DNA of 50,821 nucleotides, from positions 1 through 50,821 of the forward strand of contig VHBA01000013.1 of NCBI GenBank assembly GCA_016872175.1, given 5' to 3'. Made by a program: the position numbers and the translations under genes. The notes beneath the pieces are model-generated. The model was not told the DNA's origin and searched no databases. It saw nothing but the letters and a program-made list of their open reading frames with translations. Shown one piece after another: positions 7,488 to 16,067 of this stretch (positions are counted from its first letter, which is position 1; every line of letters starts with the position of its first letter). Source of the stretch: Sphingomonadales bacterium. Its GTDB lineage: Bacteria; Bacteroidota; Bacteroidia; NS11-12g; UBA955.

Positions 7488-8232
7488 AACACTGCTCATT
7501 TTGCTGCTCTTTGGCAGTTTCTGTGCGCTTTTGAATGCGCAAACAGATGATGACATTGCCCGCAAGCCGGTGCCGGAATATAAAGGACTGGTCAATGATT
7601 TCGCTGGGGTTTTATCCAACGAAGAAACCGTAGCGTTGGAAAACAACCTTAGGACCTACGAAGACAGTACCAGCACGCAGATAGTGGTAGTGATTGAGAA
7701 ATCTCTAAATGGCCGCGATCAGTTTGACAGAAGCATGGATTTTGCCAGGCAATGGGGCGTGGGCCAAAAAAACAAAAACAATGGCGTGGTGATTTATCTC
7801 GCCATCGATGACTGCAAACTCAGTGTAAGAACGGCCAATGCCACACAGGGCGCACTGACAGACGGCGAAACGGGGGAAATACGCAGAAATATCATGCAAC
7901 CCTTGCTAAAGCAGGGGCAGTATTTTAAAGCACTGGATAGCGGATCAAGGGCAGTAATGCTTGCTTTGGCCGGCGAATTCAAATCGGATGGAAAAGGAAA
8001 TGGCGGTGACGCTCCAGGATGGATCATGATAGCAGTGGTGTTGTTTATTATCCTGATGATGTCTGCTTTTGGAAAACGAGGCAGAAGCAGGGGTTATGGC
8101 GGCATGGGTCCCTATTTCTGGGGCAGTGGATTCGGTGGTGGTTTTGGCGGAGGTGGCAGTTCCGGCAGCAGCTGGGGTGGCATGGGCGGAGGAGGAGGTT
8201 TTGACGGCGGCGGATCTGACGGTGGCTGGTAA
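7468..8232 (+). CDS. exported TPM-domain protein with glycine-rich tail (YgcG-like)
   Basis: 254 residues. A Sec signal (TLLILLLFGSFCALLNAQ) is followed by a TPM domain (about 38-160, including LVNDFAGVLSNEE, STQIVVVIEKS and KNNGVVIYLAIDDCKLSVRTA). A single membrane helix comes next (about 183-200, GWIMIAVVLFIILMMSAFG), then a short basic stretch and about 45 residues rich in Gly, Ser, Phe and Trp ending at the C-terminus. The TPM domain would therefore lie in the periplasm. This signal-TPM-helix-Gly tail order is typical of YgcG. Together with lemA and the soluble TPM protein it forms a conserved-looking three-gene set. Confidence 0.88.
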   Translation: MKYQGIKTLLILLLFGSFCALLNAQTDDDIARKPVPEYKGLVNDFAGVLSNEETVALENNLRTYEDSTSTQIVVVIEKSLNGRDQFDRSMDFARQWGVGQKNKNNGVVIYLAIDDCKLSVRTANATQGALTDGETGEIRRNIMQPLLKQGQYFKALDSGSRAVMLALAGEFKSDGKGNGGDAPGWIMIAVVLFIILMMSAFGKRGRSRGYGGMGPYFWGSGFGGGFGGGGSSGSSWGGMGGGGGFDGGGSDGGW

Positions 8233-8297
8233 CAAAATTTAACTTCATTTACGGTGATTATTGTTGCCTAAATTTAAATTAAGGCCTGTTTTTTCAG

Positions 8298-8305
8298 TAC
8301 CTTTG
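8298..8305 (+). promoter_or_regulatory. TAnnTTTG promoter box for uvrA
   Basis: TACCTTTG, 11 bases before the TTG start of uvrA at 8317. It implies its own promoter and a leader of only a few bases. Confidence 0.55.
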
Positions 8306-8316
8306 CACCCCCGATT

Positions 8317-11157
8317 TTGGAACCCGAACTCAATTATATCGACAAAGGCGAAATTACCGTAACCGGAGCCAGGGAGCACAACCTGAAAAACCTGGATTTG
8401 GTTATTCCCAGAAACAAACTGGTGGTTTTTACAGGATTATCCGGATCGGGTAAGAGTTCCCTCGCTTTCGATACTTTATTTGCTGAAGGTCAAAGACGTT
8501 ACCTGGAAAGCTTCAGTGCCTACGCACGTCAGTTTATAGGCGATATGAAAAGGCCGGACGTAGACAAAATCACAGGCCTGAGTCCGGTTATCAGCATTGA
8601 ACAAAAAACGGTTTCCCGCAATCCGCGCAGCACTGTTGGCACAGTCACTGAGGTTTACGACTTTCTGCGTCTGCTATTTGCCCGTGCCGGCGAGGCCTTC
8701 AGCTATGTTTCGGGCGAAAAAATGGTTCGCTTTACAGAATCTCAGATTATTGAGTCTGTAATAGAAAAATTTAACGGTGAAAAAATCACCTTGCTTGCCC
8801 CATTGGTAAAAGGCAGAAAAGGTCATTACCGGGAACTGTTTGAGCAAACGCTCAAGCGTGGCTATAACAAGGTAAGGATAGACGGTGAAATTACGGACAT
8901 CAAAGCCGGCATGCAGGTTGACCGCTACAAAATTCATGACATTGAAGCTGTGATTGACCGTTTGCAGCTGAACGGACTGGATACACAGCGACTTACAGAT
9001 AGCGTGGGAACTGCCTTAAAAATGGGGCATGGTTACCTCATGGTTCTCACCGAAAAAGGGGTTCACCCCTACTCTAAGTTTTTAATGGATCCTGTTTCCG
9101 GAATCAGTTACGATGAACCACAGCCCAACAGCTTTTCTTTCAACAGCCCCTATGGTGCCTGTGAGCACTGCGAAGGATTGGGTGAAGTAGCCGAGGTCAA
9201 TATTGATTATATCATTCCGGATAAAACCAAAAGTATAAATAAAGGAGCCATCATTCCTGTTGGAGAATTGCGTGATAACTGGACATTTACCCAGCTAAGG
9301 GCTGTTGCCAAGCACCTGAATTTCAGTTTGGCAGATACGATTGAAAAACTTACCGAAGAGCAGATTAATGCCGTTTTATATGGGCTTAAGGACAAGATTA
9401 CAATTGAATACACGGGTAATGACGGAAAGAAGCACAAATACCAGAGCCAGTGGAAAGGTGTGGTGCATTATATCAACGAGAATTTCTTTGAAAGTGATGA
9501 TGATAAAATGCGCCAATGGGCTGAAGAATTCATGCACACGCAATCCTGCCCGGAATGTGGTGGCAGCCGCTTAAAGAAGCAGTCTTTATTTATCCGTTTT
9601 GGCGACAAAAACATTTCGGAAGTGGCCTCCATGAATCTGGGAGTCATGGCGAAATGGATGGAAAAAATTGAAGGACAGATATCGGAGCGCCAAAAAATTA
9701 TTGCTGCCGAGCTGATGAAAGAAATTGGTGCCCGGGTTGGTTTTCTGAATGCCGTGGGACTGGATTACCTCAGTTTGAACAGCCCTGCCAGAACCCTCAG
9801 TGGCGGAGAAGCGCAACGTATTCGCCTGGCCACGCAGATTGGCAGCAAACTGGTAAATGTGCTTTACATCCTGGATGAACCCAGCATTGGGCTGCACCAG
9901 CGCGACAATGAAAAACTGATTGATAGTCTAAAGGAGTTGCGGGATATGGGCAATACGGTGCTGGTGGTAGAACACGACAAAGACATGATGCTGGCCAGTG
10001 ACTGGCTGGTAGAAATTGGTCCGGGAGCCGGTGCGCATGGCGGACAGATTGTTGCGTCAGCACTTCCTGAAGATTTTCTTAAATCTGACAGCGTTACTGC
10101 GGCCTACCTTGCCGAGAAAATAAGTATTCCGGTACCGGCAAAAAGAAGAAAACCCGGTAAGGAAAAACTGGTGTTGAAAGGCTGCAAGGGGCACAACCTG
10201 AAAGATGTGGACGTAGAAATACCATTGGGTGTACTGGTTTGCATAAGCGGTGTAAGTGGCAGTGGCAAATCTTCATTAATCAATGAAACCCTCTTCCCCA
10301 TTCTTCATAATCATGTTTACAATACGCATTACAGACCGCTTGAGCACACATATATCAAAGGTCTTGAGTATGTAGACAAGGTTATTCGAATTGACCAGAG
10401 CCCAATTGGCAGAACACCCAGAAGCAATCCTGCTACGTACGTTGGCGTATTTACAGAAATACGGAATTTATTTGCAGAACTGCCCGAAGCCAAAATCAGG
10501 GGCTACAAACCCGGTAGATTTAGCTTTAATGTGAAAGGTGGGCGCTGTGAAGGTTGCGGAGGCGGCGGCAAGAAGGTAATTGAAATGAACTTTTTGCCCA
10601 ACGTGGAGGTAAAATGTGATGTTTGCCAGGGAAAACGCTACAACCGGGAGACTCTGGAAGTTCGCTACCGGGGCAAAAGCATTTACGATGTACTGGAGAT
10701 GCCCATTTCACAGGCCGTAAGCTTTTTTGAACACCTGCCCTTAATTTACAGGAAAATAAAAACCATGGTGGATGTGGGACTGGGATATATAACGCTTGGA
10801 CAAAGCAGTACCACCCTGAGTGGCGGTGAGGCACAGCGCGTAAAACTGGCTACTGAGCTGAGCAAAAAAGACACCGGAAAAACGGTTTATATATTGGATG
10901 AACCCACAACAGGCCTGCATTTTGATGATATAAGGCAGTTGCTTTCGGTATTGCAGGAACTTACGGATAAAGGCAATACAGTTTTGGTGATAGAGCACAA
11001 CATGGATGTGATAAAGGTTGCAGATCATGTTATTGACTTGGGTCCTGAGGGCGGAACAGGCGGCGGTACCATACTGGCAACAGGCACACCGGAGCAGATT
11101 GCCAAAGCAAAAGAAAGTCATACGGGGCGATTTTTGAAAAAAGAGCTAAAACACTAA
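8317..11157 (+). CDS. uvrA: excinuclease ABC subunit A
   Basis: DNA-damage sensor of nucleotide excision repair, acting as a dimer that loads UvrB. The 946 residues hold two ABC ATPase modules. The first Walker A is GLSGSGKSSLAFDT near residue 40, with its signature LSGGEAQRIRLA near 495 and Walker B LYILDEPSIGLH. The second Walker A is GVSGSGKSSLINET near 650, with LSGGEAQRVKLA and YILDEPTTGLH. Zinc-binding cysteine pairs are visible (CEHC near 286, CPEC near 410, and CEGC...CDVC in the second half). Full length for the family. The start appears to be TTG 8317, since no ATG fits. Apparently transcribed alone. Confidence 0.98.
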   Translation: MEPELNYIDKGEITVTGAREHNLKNLDLVIPRNKLVVFTGLSGSGKSSLAFDTLFAEGQRRYLESFSAYARQFIGDMKRPDVDKITGLSPVISIEQKTVSRNPRSTVGTVTEVYDFLRLLFARAGEAFSYVSGEKMVRFTESQIIESVIEKFNGEKITLLAPLVKGRKGHYRELFEQTLKRGYNKVRIDGEITDIKAGMQVDRYKIHDIEAVIDRLQLNGLDTQRLTDSVGTALKMGHGYLMVLTEKGVHPYSKFLMDPVSGISYDEPQPNSFSFNSPYGACEHCEGLGEVAEVNIDYIIPDKTKSINKGAIIPVGELRDNWTFTQLRAVAKHLNFSLADTIEKLTEEQINAVLYGLKDKITIEYTGNDGKKHKYQSQWKGVVHYINENFFESDDDKMRQWAEEFMHTQSCPECGGSRLKKQSLFIRFGDKNISEVASMNLGVMAKWMEKIEGQISERQKIIAAELMKEIGARVGFLNAVGLDYLSLNSPARTLSGGEAQRIRLATQIGSKLVNVLYILDEPSIGLHQRDNEKLIDSLKELRDMGNTVLVVEHDKDMMLASDWLVEIGPGAGAHGGQIVASALPEDFLKSDSVTAAYLAEKISIPVPAKRRKPGKEKLVLKGCKGHNLKDVDVEIPLGVLVCISGVSGSGKSSLINETLFPILHNHVYNTHYRPLEHTYIKGLEYVDKVIRIDQSPIGRTPRSNPATYVGVFTEIRNLFAELPEAKIRGYKPGRFSFNVKGGRCEGCGGGGKKVIEMNFLPNVEVKCDVCQGKRYNRETLEVRYRGKSIYDVLEMPISQAVSFFEHLPLIYRKIKTMVDVGLGYITLGQSSTTLSGGEAQRVKLATELSKKDTGKTVYILDEPTTGLHFDDIRQLLSVLQELTDKGNTVLVIEHNMDVIKVADHVIDLGPEGGTGGGTILATGTPEQIAKAKESHTGRFLKKELKH

Positions 11158-11212
11158 ATCAGCACATTTATAATCTGTTAATCAGAAATTACTATATTCG
11201 TTTTTCGAAACT

Positions 11213-13195
11213 ATGAGAAAACGAATACTTTCAGCAATAATTGCGGTTGCAGGATTAACAGGATATCTGCAGGCCCAGGCACCCAATTTATTTTCTTATC
11301 AGGCGGTAATCCGCGATGGCAGCGGTTCGCTTGTGATAAACACCAACATTGGGCTTGAACTAAAAATCAGGCAGGGAAGTTCAACGGGAACGGTTGTATA
11401 CAGTGAAACACAGAAACAAAGCAGCAATGCCAACGGGCTTGTAACGGCCCAGATTGGTGCCGGTACTGTGGTAAGCGGAAATATCAATACTATTGACTGG
11501 AGCAAAGGCCCGTATTTTCTGGAAAGCAATTCAGATCCTACCGGAGGGACGAATTATTCCATTAAAGGGACAATTCAGTTACTGTCAGTTCCCTATGCAT
11601 TGTATGCGTCAAAAGCTGCAAATGCAAACATCACAAATGTTATTGCCGGTCAGGGAATGAAGAAAAGTGGCGACACCCTTCATGCACAAATAGGCATAGA
11701 GCTATGGAACGCCGGAAAAATTAAAGGCAAACCTGTTTCGGCCATAGCACCAATCAAAGACGACGTATTGCAGTGGAACGGCACAGAATGGACACCTGCT
11801 AAAATCAGCACAGGTGGCGGAGGTGGAACCCTTAACGTGGTAGCAGGGAATGGAATGAAAAAAAGCGGTGATACCCTGCACGCATTGAACAAACAGTCAA
11901 TCTGGAGTGCGGGCGATTTGCTGGGCCGTAATCTTGCTTCCACTGCTCCTGCCAAAGACGATGTTTTGCGTTGGAATGGCTCTGCATGGGCGCCGGCGGC
12001 TGTTAGCGGTGGCAGCGGAAGCAACCCGGTAGTTGCAGGATATGGACTTTCAAAAAGCGTAGATACTTTGTCGGCACGGGCAAACTTTGCCCTGTGGAAT
12101 GCTGCTTACTTGCAGGACAATTCCATTTCATCAACTAAACCCAAAACAGATGAAGTACTTCAGTATAATGGATCTGTGTGGGCTCCTGCCGCTATTAAAG
12201 GGATAAACGTATTTGCCGGAACTGGCCTGACAAAAAATGCAGACACTTTCTATGCATTAAACAACACCGCTATGTGGAATGCAAGCCTGTTGCAAGGAAG
12301 AAGTGTTTCTTCAACAGCACCCGCTACCAACGATGTATTAAAATGGAATGGCAGCAGCTGGGCACCGGGTACCGGCGGAAGTGGCGGAAGCAACATCAGT
12401 TGCGGCACCTCATCCAATACCAGTTATACGGTTCGCGGCACAGGAAGCGGCGGTTGGGAATGCACCGATGCCATTTGGATCAACAGCACCAAGAATGTGG
12501 GAATCGGTACCACTTCCCCATCTTCATCTTTCAATTTATCGGTAGGAACATCCGGGTTGCTCGTAAACGGAACCAGTACGACTTCCAACTTTGCAGGCAG
12601 GGTTCGTATTGGCAGCACATCTACTACCAGCTATGACTTGCAGGTTGATGGTGACGGATACATGACAGGAGGTCTTCGCGTGGGCACCACAACAGCGCCG
12701 GCAACAGGCGGAATTATGGCTAACGGAATTATTGAAACCAATGCTCGCTACATTATGAATTCAAGCACAACCGGAACAGGCACAACCGTAATCCGTACCT
12801 CCGGAGGTGAATTAAGACCCACATCTTCCACCATTCACGTTAAAGAAAATGTTAAAAACCTGCATTTCTCAAAAGTAAATTTATTCGCTCTGAGACCCGT
12901 TTCTTATAACCTAAAACCCGCGCTGGGTGGCGATCATGAAATTGGTTTAATCGCAGAAGAAGTGGCTGAATTTATGCCCGAACTGGTTGTTTTTGGACCG
13001 GAAAGAAAGTGGAAAGGCAACACAGGCATAGCCGAAACAGATGCAAATGGAAAAGAAATTTTAAACCCTAATAAGATTGTGCCTTATTCAGTTCATTACG
13101 ATCGATTGCCTGTTTATTTGCTGAGTATCATCAAGGAGCAGGAAACGCGAATAAAAAATCTGGAAGAGCGCTTGGAAAAACTGGAGAAACGCTGA
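11213..13195 (+). CDS. secreted repeat protein with C-terminal S74 intramolecular chaperone domain
   Basis: 660 residues with a Sec signal (MRKRILSAIIAVAGLTGYLQAQ). A beta-rich N-terminal domain ends with LLSVPYALYASKA, a motif common in Bacteroidota fibre-like proteins. Four repeats of about 55 residues follow, with spacing near 65 (about 143-197, 208-263, 273-328, 332-386). Each has G-x-G-(M/L)-x-K-(S/N), then an (A)LW-NA stretch, then DVL-x-WNGS-x-WAP. A Ser/Thr/Gly-rich region comes next, then a Peptidase_S74 domain (about 535-640) and a coiled-coil tail (ETRIKNLEERLEKLEKR). S74 domains trimerise fibres and then cleave themselves off. A Ser-Lys pair with the canonical five-residue spacing is present (S539, K544), but the usual Asp after the Ser is Thr. 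Likely a trimeric surface fibre or adhesin. No T9SS domain is seen. Confidence 0.8.
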   Translation: MRKRILSAIIAVAGLTGYLQAQAPNLFSYQAVIRDGSGSLVINTNIGLELKIRQGSSTGTVVYSETQKQSSNANGLVTAQIGAGTVVSGNINTIDWSKGPYFLESNSDPTGGTNYSIKGTIQLLSVPYALYASKAANANITNVIAGQGMKKSGDTLHAQIGIELWNAGKIKGKPVSAIAPIKDDVLQWNGTEWTPAKISTGGGGGTLNVVAGNGMKKSGDTLHALNKQSIWSAGDLLGRNLASTAPAKDDVLRWNGSAWAPAAVSGGSGSNPVVAGYGLSKSVDTLSARANFALWNAAYLQDNSISSTKPKTDEVLQYNGSVWAPAAIKGINVFAGTGLTKNADTFYALNNTAMWNASLLQGRSVSSTAPATNDVLKWNGSSWAPGTGGSGGSNISCGTSSNTSYTVRGTGSGGWECTDAIWINSTKNVGIGTTSPSSSFNLSVGTSGLLVNGTSTTSNFAGRVRIGSTSTTSYDLQVDGDGYMTGGLRVGTTTAPATGGIMANGIIETNARYIMNSSTTGTGTTVIRTSGGELRPTSSTIHVKENVKNLHFSKVNLFALRPVSYNLKPALGGDHEIGLIAEEVAEFMPELVVFGPERKWKGNTGIAETDANGKEILNPNKIVPYSVHYDRLPVYLLSIIKEQETRIKNLEERLEKLEKR

Positions 13196-13213
13196 TACAT
13201 TTGAAAAAATGTT

Positions 13214-14632
13214 ATGCAGAAAAACAATACCGGCGCTTTTGTCACTTTAATCTCTGTTTTCTTCTTTTGGGGTTTCGTTGCGGCCAGCAACGATATTTTG
13301 ATTCCGGTGTTTAAAAAAGCACTGAATTTAAGTCAGCTTCAATCTCAGTTAATTTCCTTCGCCTTCTACATCGCTTATACGGTGGGCTCTCTCGCCTATT
13401 TCATTATATCTTCACTTCGCAAGGAAGACATACTGCACTCCATAGGCTACCGAAACGGGCTGTCGCTGGGTTTGTGTATTTCGGCAGCGGGAACATTGTT
13501 ATTTATACCTGCGGCCAATTCTTCATCATTTCCGTTGTTGATTTCCGGCTTGTTTATCGTTGGCCTGGGCTTTTCATTGCAACAAATAGCGGCCAATCCA
13601 CTGGCGGTAAATCTGGGAAATCCCACGGAGGGTAATATGCGCCTGTGTCTTGCAGGAGGCATCAATAATATTGGCACCACCATCGGTCCGGTGATTGTGG
13701 CATTTGCCATTTTTGGCAAAGTATCTTCAGGTGAAACCACACTGAATCTTCAGGCTGTTCAAACACCTTATCTTGTTCTGGGTGCAGCTTTTCTGCTGGT
13801 TGCCGCAATATTTAAGTTTTCTAACATTCCCGATAAAGCAGGTATGGAAGAAGAAAAATCAACGGCTTCCATCATGGATACTGTGAAAATGCCTCAGGTA
13901 TTAATGGGGATGATTGCTATTTTTGTGTATGTGGGTGTTGAGGTATCCACGGCAAGCAATTTGCCCGAATTTATGAAGCAAAAGCTGGGAACCCAAGAAA
14001 AGGATATTGCACCTTTTGTTTCACTGTTTTGGGCAAGTTTGATGATAGGCAGGTGGACCAGTGCAGCGGGTGCTTTTAATTTGGACGCCTCTGCCAAACA
14101 AAAACTGAGCATACTACTTCCCTTTGCGGCTTTCAGCATATTTGCACTCGTTAATTTTATTGCAGGATACGACATATCGCAGTTCTATCCCTATTTGTTT
14201 ATCGTAATTCTGCTGGCCACTGCAGACACCATTAGTAACAGCAACCCTGCCAGGCAATTGTTCATATACTCACTTCTTGGAATGGCAGCATTAATTACCG
14301 GCATTTTTGCCCACGGCATAATCAGCGTGTTTGCTTTTATTTCCGTGGGATTATTCTGCAGCACACTGTGGCCCTGCATTTTTACCCTCAGCATTGCGGG
14401 ATTGGGGAATAAAACCAATACTGCGTCCAGTCTGCTGATTATGATGATTATGGGAGGCGGATTTATTTCTGTAGCGCAGGGAGCACTGGCTGATGATAAA
14501 ATGCTGGGCATTCAGCATTCATACTGGGTAGGCGTGGTTTGTTTCGCTTATCTGGCCTTCTTTGCATTAAAAATTCAAAAAGAATTGCGTAACCGCGGGG
14601 TAGAATTTGGCAAGGTTGCCGCAGGTCACTGA
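13214..14632 (+). CDS. MFS sugar permease, FHS family (fucose/glucose-galactose type)
   Basis: 472 residues with about 12 hydrophobic segments. The N-terminus (FVTLISVFFFWGFVAASNDILIPVFKKALNLSQLQSQLISFAFY) and the ANPLAVNLGNPTEGNMRLCLAGGINNIGTTIGP stretch are typical of the fucose:H+ symporter (FHS) branch of the major facilitator superfamily, which takes up fucose, glucose, galactose or related sugars by proton symport. The exact sugar is not deducible. It starts 18 bases after the S74 protein gene and is probably cotranscribed with it, though no functional link is evident. No sugar catabolic gene is nearby. Confidence 0.9.
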   Translation: MQKNNTGAFVTLISVFFFWGFVAASNDILIPVFKKALNLSQLQSQLISFAFYIAYTVGSLAYFIISSLRKEDILHSIGYRNGLSLGLCISAAGTLLFIPAANSSSFPLLISGLFIVGLGFSLQQIAANPLAVNLGNPTEGNMRLCLAGGINNIGTTIGPVIVAFAIFGKVSSGETTLNLQAVQTPYLVLGAAFLLVAAIFKFSNIPDKAGMEEEKSTASIMDTVKMPQVLMGMIAIFVYVGVEVSTASNLPEFMKQKLGTQEKDIAPFVSLFWASLMIGRWTSAAGAFNLDASAKQKLSILLPFAAFSIFALVNFIAGYDISQFYPYLFIVILLATADTISNSNPARQLFIYSLLGMAALITGIFAHGIISVFAFISVGLFCSTLWPCIFTLSIAGLGNKTNTASSLLIMMIMGGGFISVAQGALADDKMLGIQHSYWVGVVCFAYLAFFALKIQKELRNRGVEFGKVAAGH

Positions 14633-14658
14633 TTCATTCCAGCATTAAATCCTTTTTC

Positions 14659-15522
14659 TCAACGAAATTTCCCGGGATCAACTACCGTAAACACGCGGCT
14701 GATATTGAAGCCAAAACGGAAGCCTCTGCTCATCCAGGATCCATTGGTTTGTGCAATAAACTGGGGTTCGGCCATGCCCGCGCTGTTGGTGAAAAATAAC
14801 TGAAAAACATGTCCGCCTGTTTCTACATCAGCACCCACTGAAAAAGAATTGTAGAAGCCCGAATTTCCTCTGCCATCAGGTCTTGATAAAACCGGTATAT
14901 ATTCGGCATTGAGGGTGGTACGTGGCGTTATTTTTTCACGAAAACCAACTCCCACGGCTATGACCTGTCCTGCTTTGCCACTGATAACAGAAGGTGCAAC
15001 CAGCCATGAAAAACGAACCGTTTCCTTTCGCCCTGCGATAAGTTGAGCCGTGTATACATATTCAGACCCCATCATGGTTAGTGAGGTTCTCGCAGCACCT
15101 CCGTATAGCAAAGCAGTAAAAGGTCTGCTGTTATCGTTGGTTTGATGCATAATACGATATTTCAAACCCGCATCCACCATTCGACCCAGGCTGCTTCTAC
15201 CCAAATTAAAAACAAGGTTGGGGATAATGCCATATTCAGCACCAATTCTAACGGATGCATTATCGAGTCCAAAAGCCTCATAAGAGCCCAAACCTACAGC
15301 ACCAAAACGGTGGTTTATTTTCATATCCATCACACCGGCATCCGTCAGTTCCAGGCTTTGTAAATTGATTACTCGGGTGGTTTTGAACGCATTTTCTACC
15401 TTGATGCGTTCAACCGGCTCATCCCCCAGCAAAGACATACCGGAATCCTGCTGTGCCACCAGAAATACAGGGGTTAAAATTCCTGTGAAAATAAAAAGTA
15501 TGCGAAGGATGAATAAATTCAT
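14659..15522 (-). CDS. DUF5777 family outer-membrane beta-barrel protein
   Basis: 287 residues. A Sec signal (NLFILRILFIFTGILTPVFLVAQ) precedes alternating amphipathic strands typical of a barrel (INHRFGAVGLGSYEAFGLDNASVRIGAEYGI..., YNSFSVGADVETGGHVFQLFFTNS). The order and motifs match the DUF5777 family known mainly from Bacteroidota. Its ATG (15522) overlaps the TGA of the upstream YceI gene as ATGA, so translation is probably coupled. The frame is open further to 15543, but that would lengthen the N-terminus before the signal. Function unknown; the operon context suggests an envelope redox or lipid role, which is inference only. Confidence 0.82.
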   Translation of the reverse strand: MNLFILRILFIFTGILTPVFLVAQQDSGMSLLGDEPVERIKVENAFKTTRVINLQSLELTDAGVMDMKINHRFGAVGLGSYEAFGLDNASVRIGAEYGIIPNLVFNLGRSSLGRMVDAGLKYRIMHQTNDNSRPFTALLYGGAARTSLTMMGSEYVYTAQLIAGRKETVRFSWLVAPSVISGKAGQVIAVGVGFREKITPRTTLNAEYIPVLSRPDGRGNSGFYNSFSVGADVETGGHVFQLFFTNSAGMAEPQFIAQTNGSWMSRGFRFGFNISRVFTVVDPGKFR

Positions 15523-16067
15523 TTCTTTTTCTGCAGAGAGCAATCCACACTGACCTTGATGCTTTTGGCTATTTGAGAAGCGTTATTGGCAGGGATTTTA
15601 ATATTGTAATCCTCCAGTAAAACATTGAAATCGGTGGAAAGTACTGCTTTGCTGCCTGAAACTGTAACCTTACCGGGGATAACAACATCTTTGGTTACGC
15701 CATGCATGGTTAGCTTACCTTTCACTGAAACCGGATAAGTGCCGTCAGTTACATATTTTACTGCCGCATTATCGGTAATACTGCCTTTGAAAGTGCTTTT
15801 CGGAAACTTTTCACTCTCCAAATAGTTTTCCTGAAAATGCTTTTGCATGAGGGCTTTTTTAAACAGGAAACTGTTTATGGAAACGGCAAACTCCAAGTTT
15901 CCTGTCTTCGCATCCAGTGCCGCTTTCACCTGATTGTTGGTAGCATCTATATTTTCAGCCGTGGTTTTGCTGAAAAATTTAATGGTTCCTGAAGAAGTGG
16001 AATATACTTGAGCCCTACCATGACTGAAAACGAACAGAACAGCAAGCAACATTAATAGGTTTTTCAT
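15519..16067 (-). CDS. YceI family periplasmic protein
   Basis: 182 residues with a signal peptide (MKNLLMLLAVLFVFSHGRAQ) and a YceI lipocalin-like barrel (GTIKFFSKTTAENIDATNNQVKAAL, FPKSTFKGSI, VKGKLTMHGVTKDVVIPGKV, and FNVLLEDYNIKIP near the end). YceI proteins bind polyisoprenoid or amphiphilic ligands in the periplasm. The basic tail is KKK. It is the middle gene of a trio in which each junction is an ATGA overlap (with the OB-fold protein upstream and the DUF5777 barrel downstream). Confidence 0.9.
   Translation of the reverse strand: MKNLLMLLAVLFVFSHGRAQVYSTSSGTIKFFSKTTAENIDATNNQVKAALDAKTGNLEFAVSINSFLFKKALMQKHFQENYLESEKFPKSTFKGSITDNAAVKYVTDGTYPVSVKGKLTMHGVTKDVVIPGKVTVSGSKAVLSTDFNVLLEDYNIKIPANNASQIAKSIKVSVDCSLQKKK

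Noticed and set aside
8080-8230. G-rich low-complexity run in the second TPM gene
   Set aside because: Explained by a glycine-rich protein tail typical of YgcG-like proteins; no other structure seen.
11640-12375. Regular DNA spacing that could suggest a CRISPR or satellite repeat
   Set aside because: The repeats are about 195 bases apart, lie in one open frame and encode diverged protein modules.
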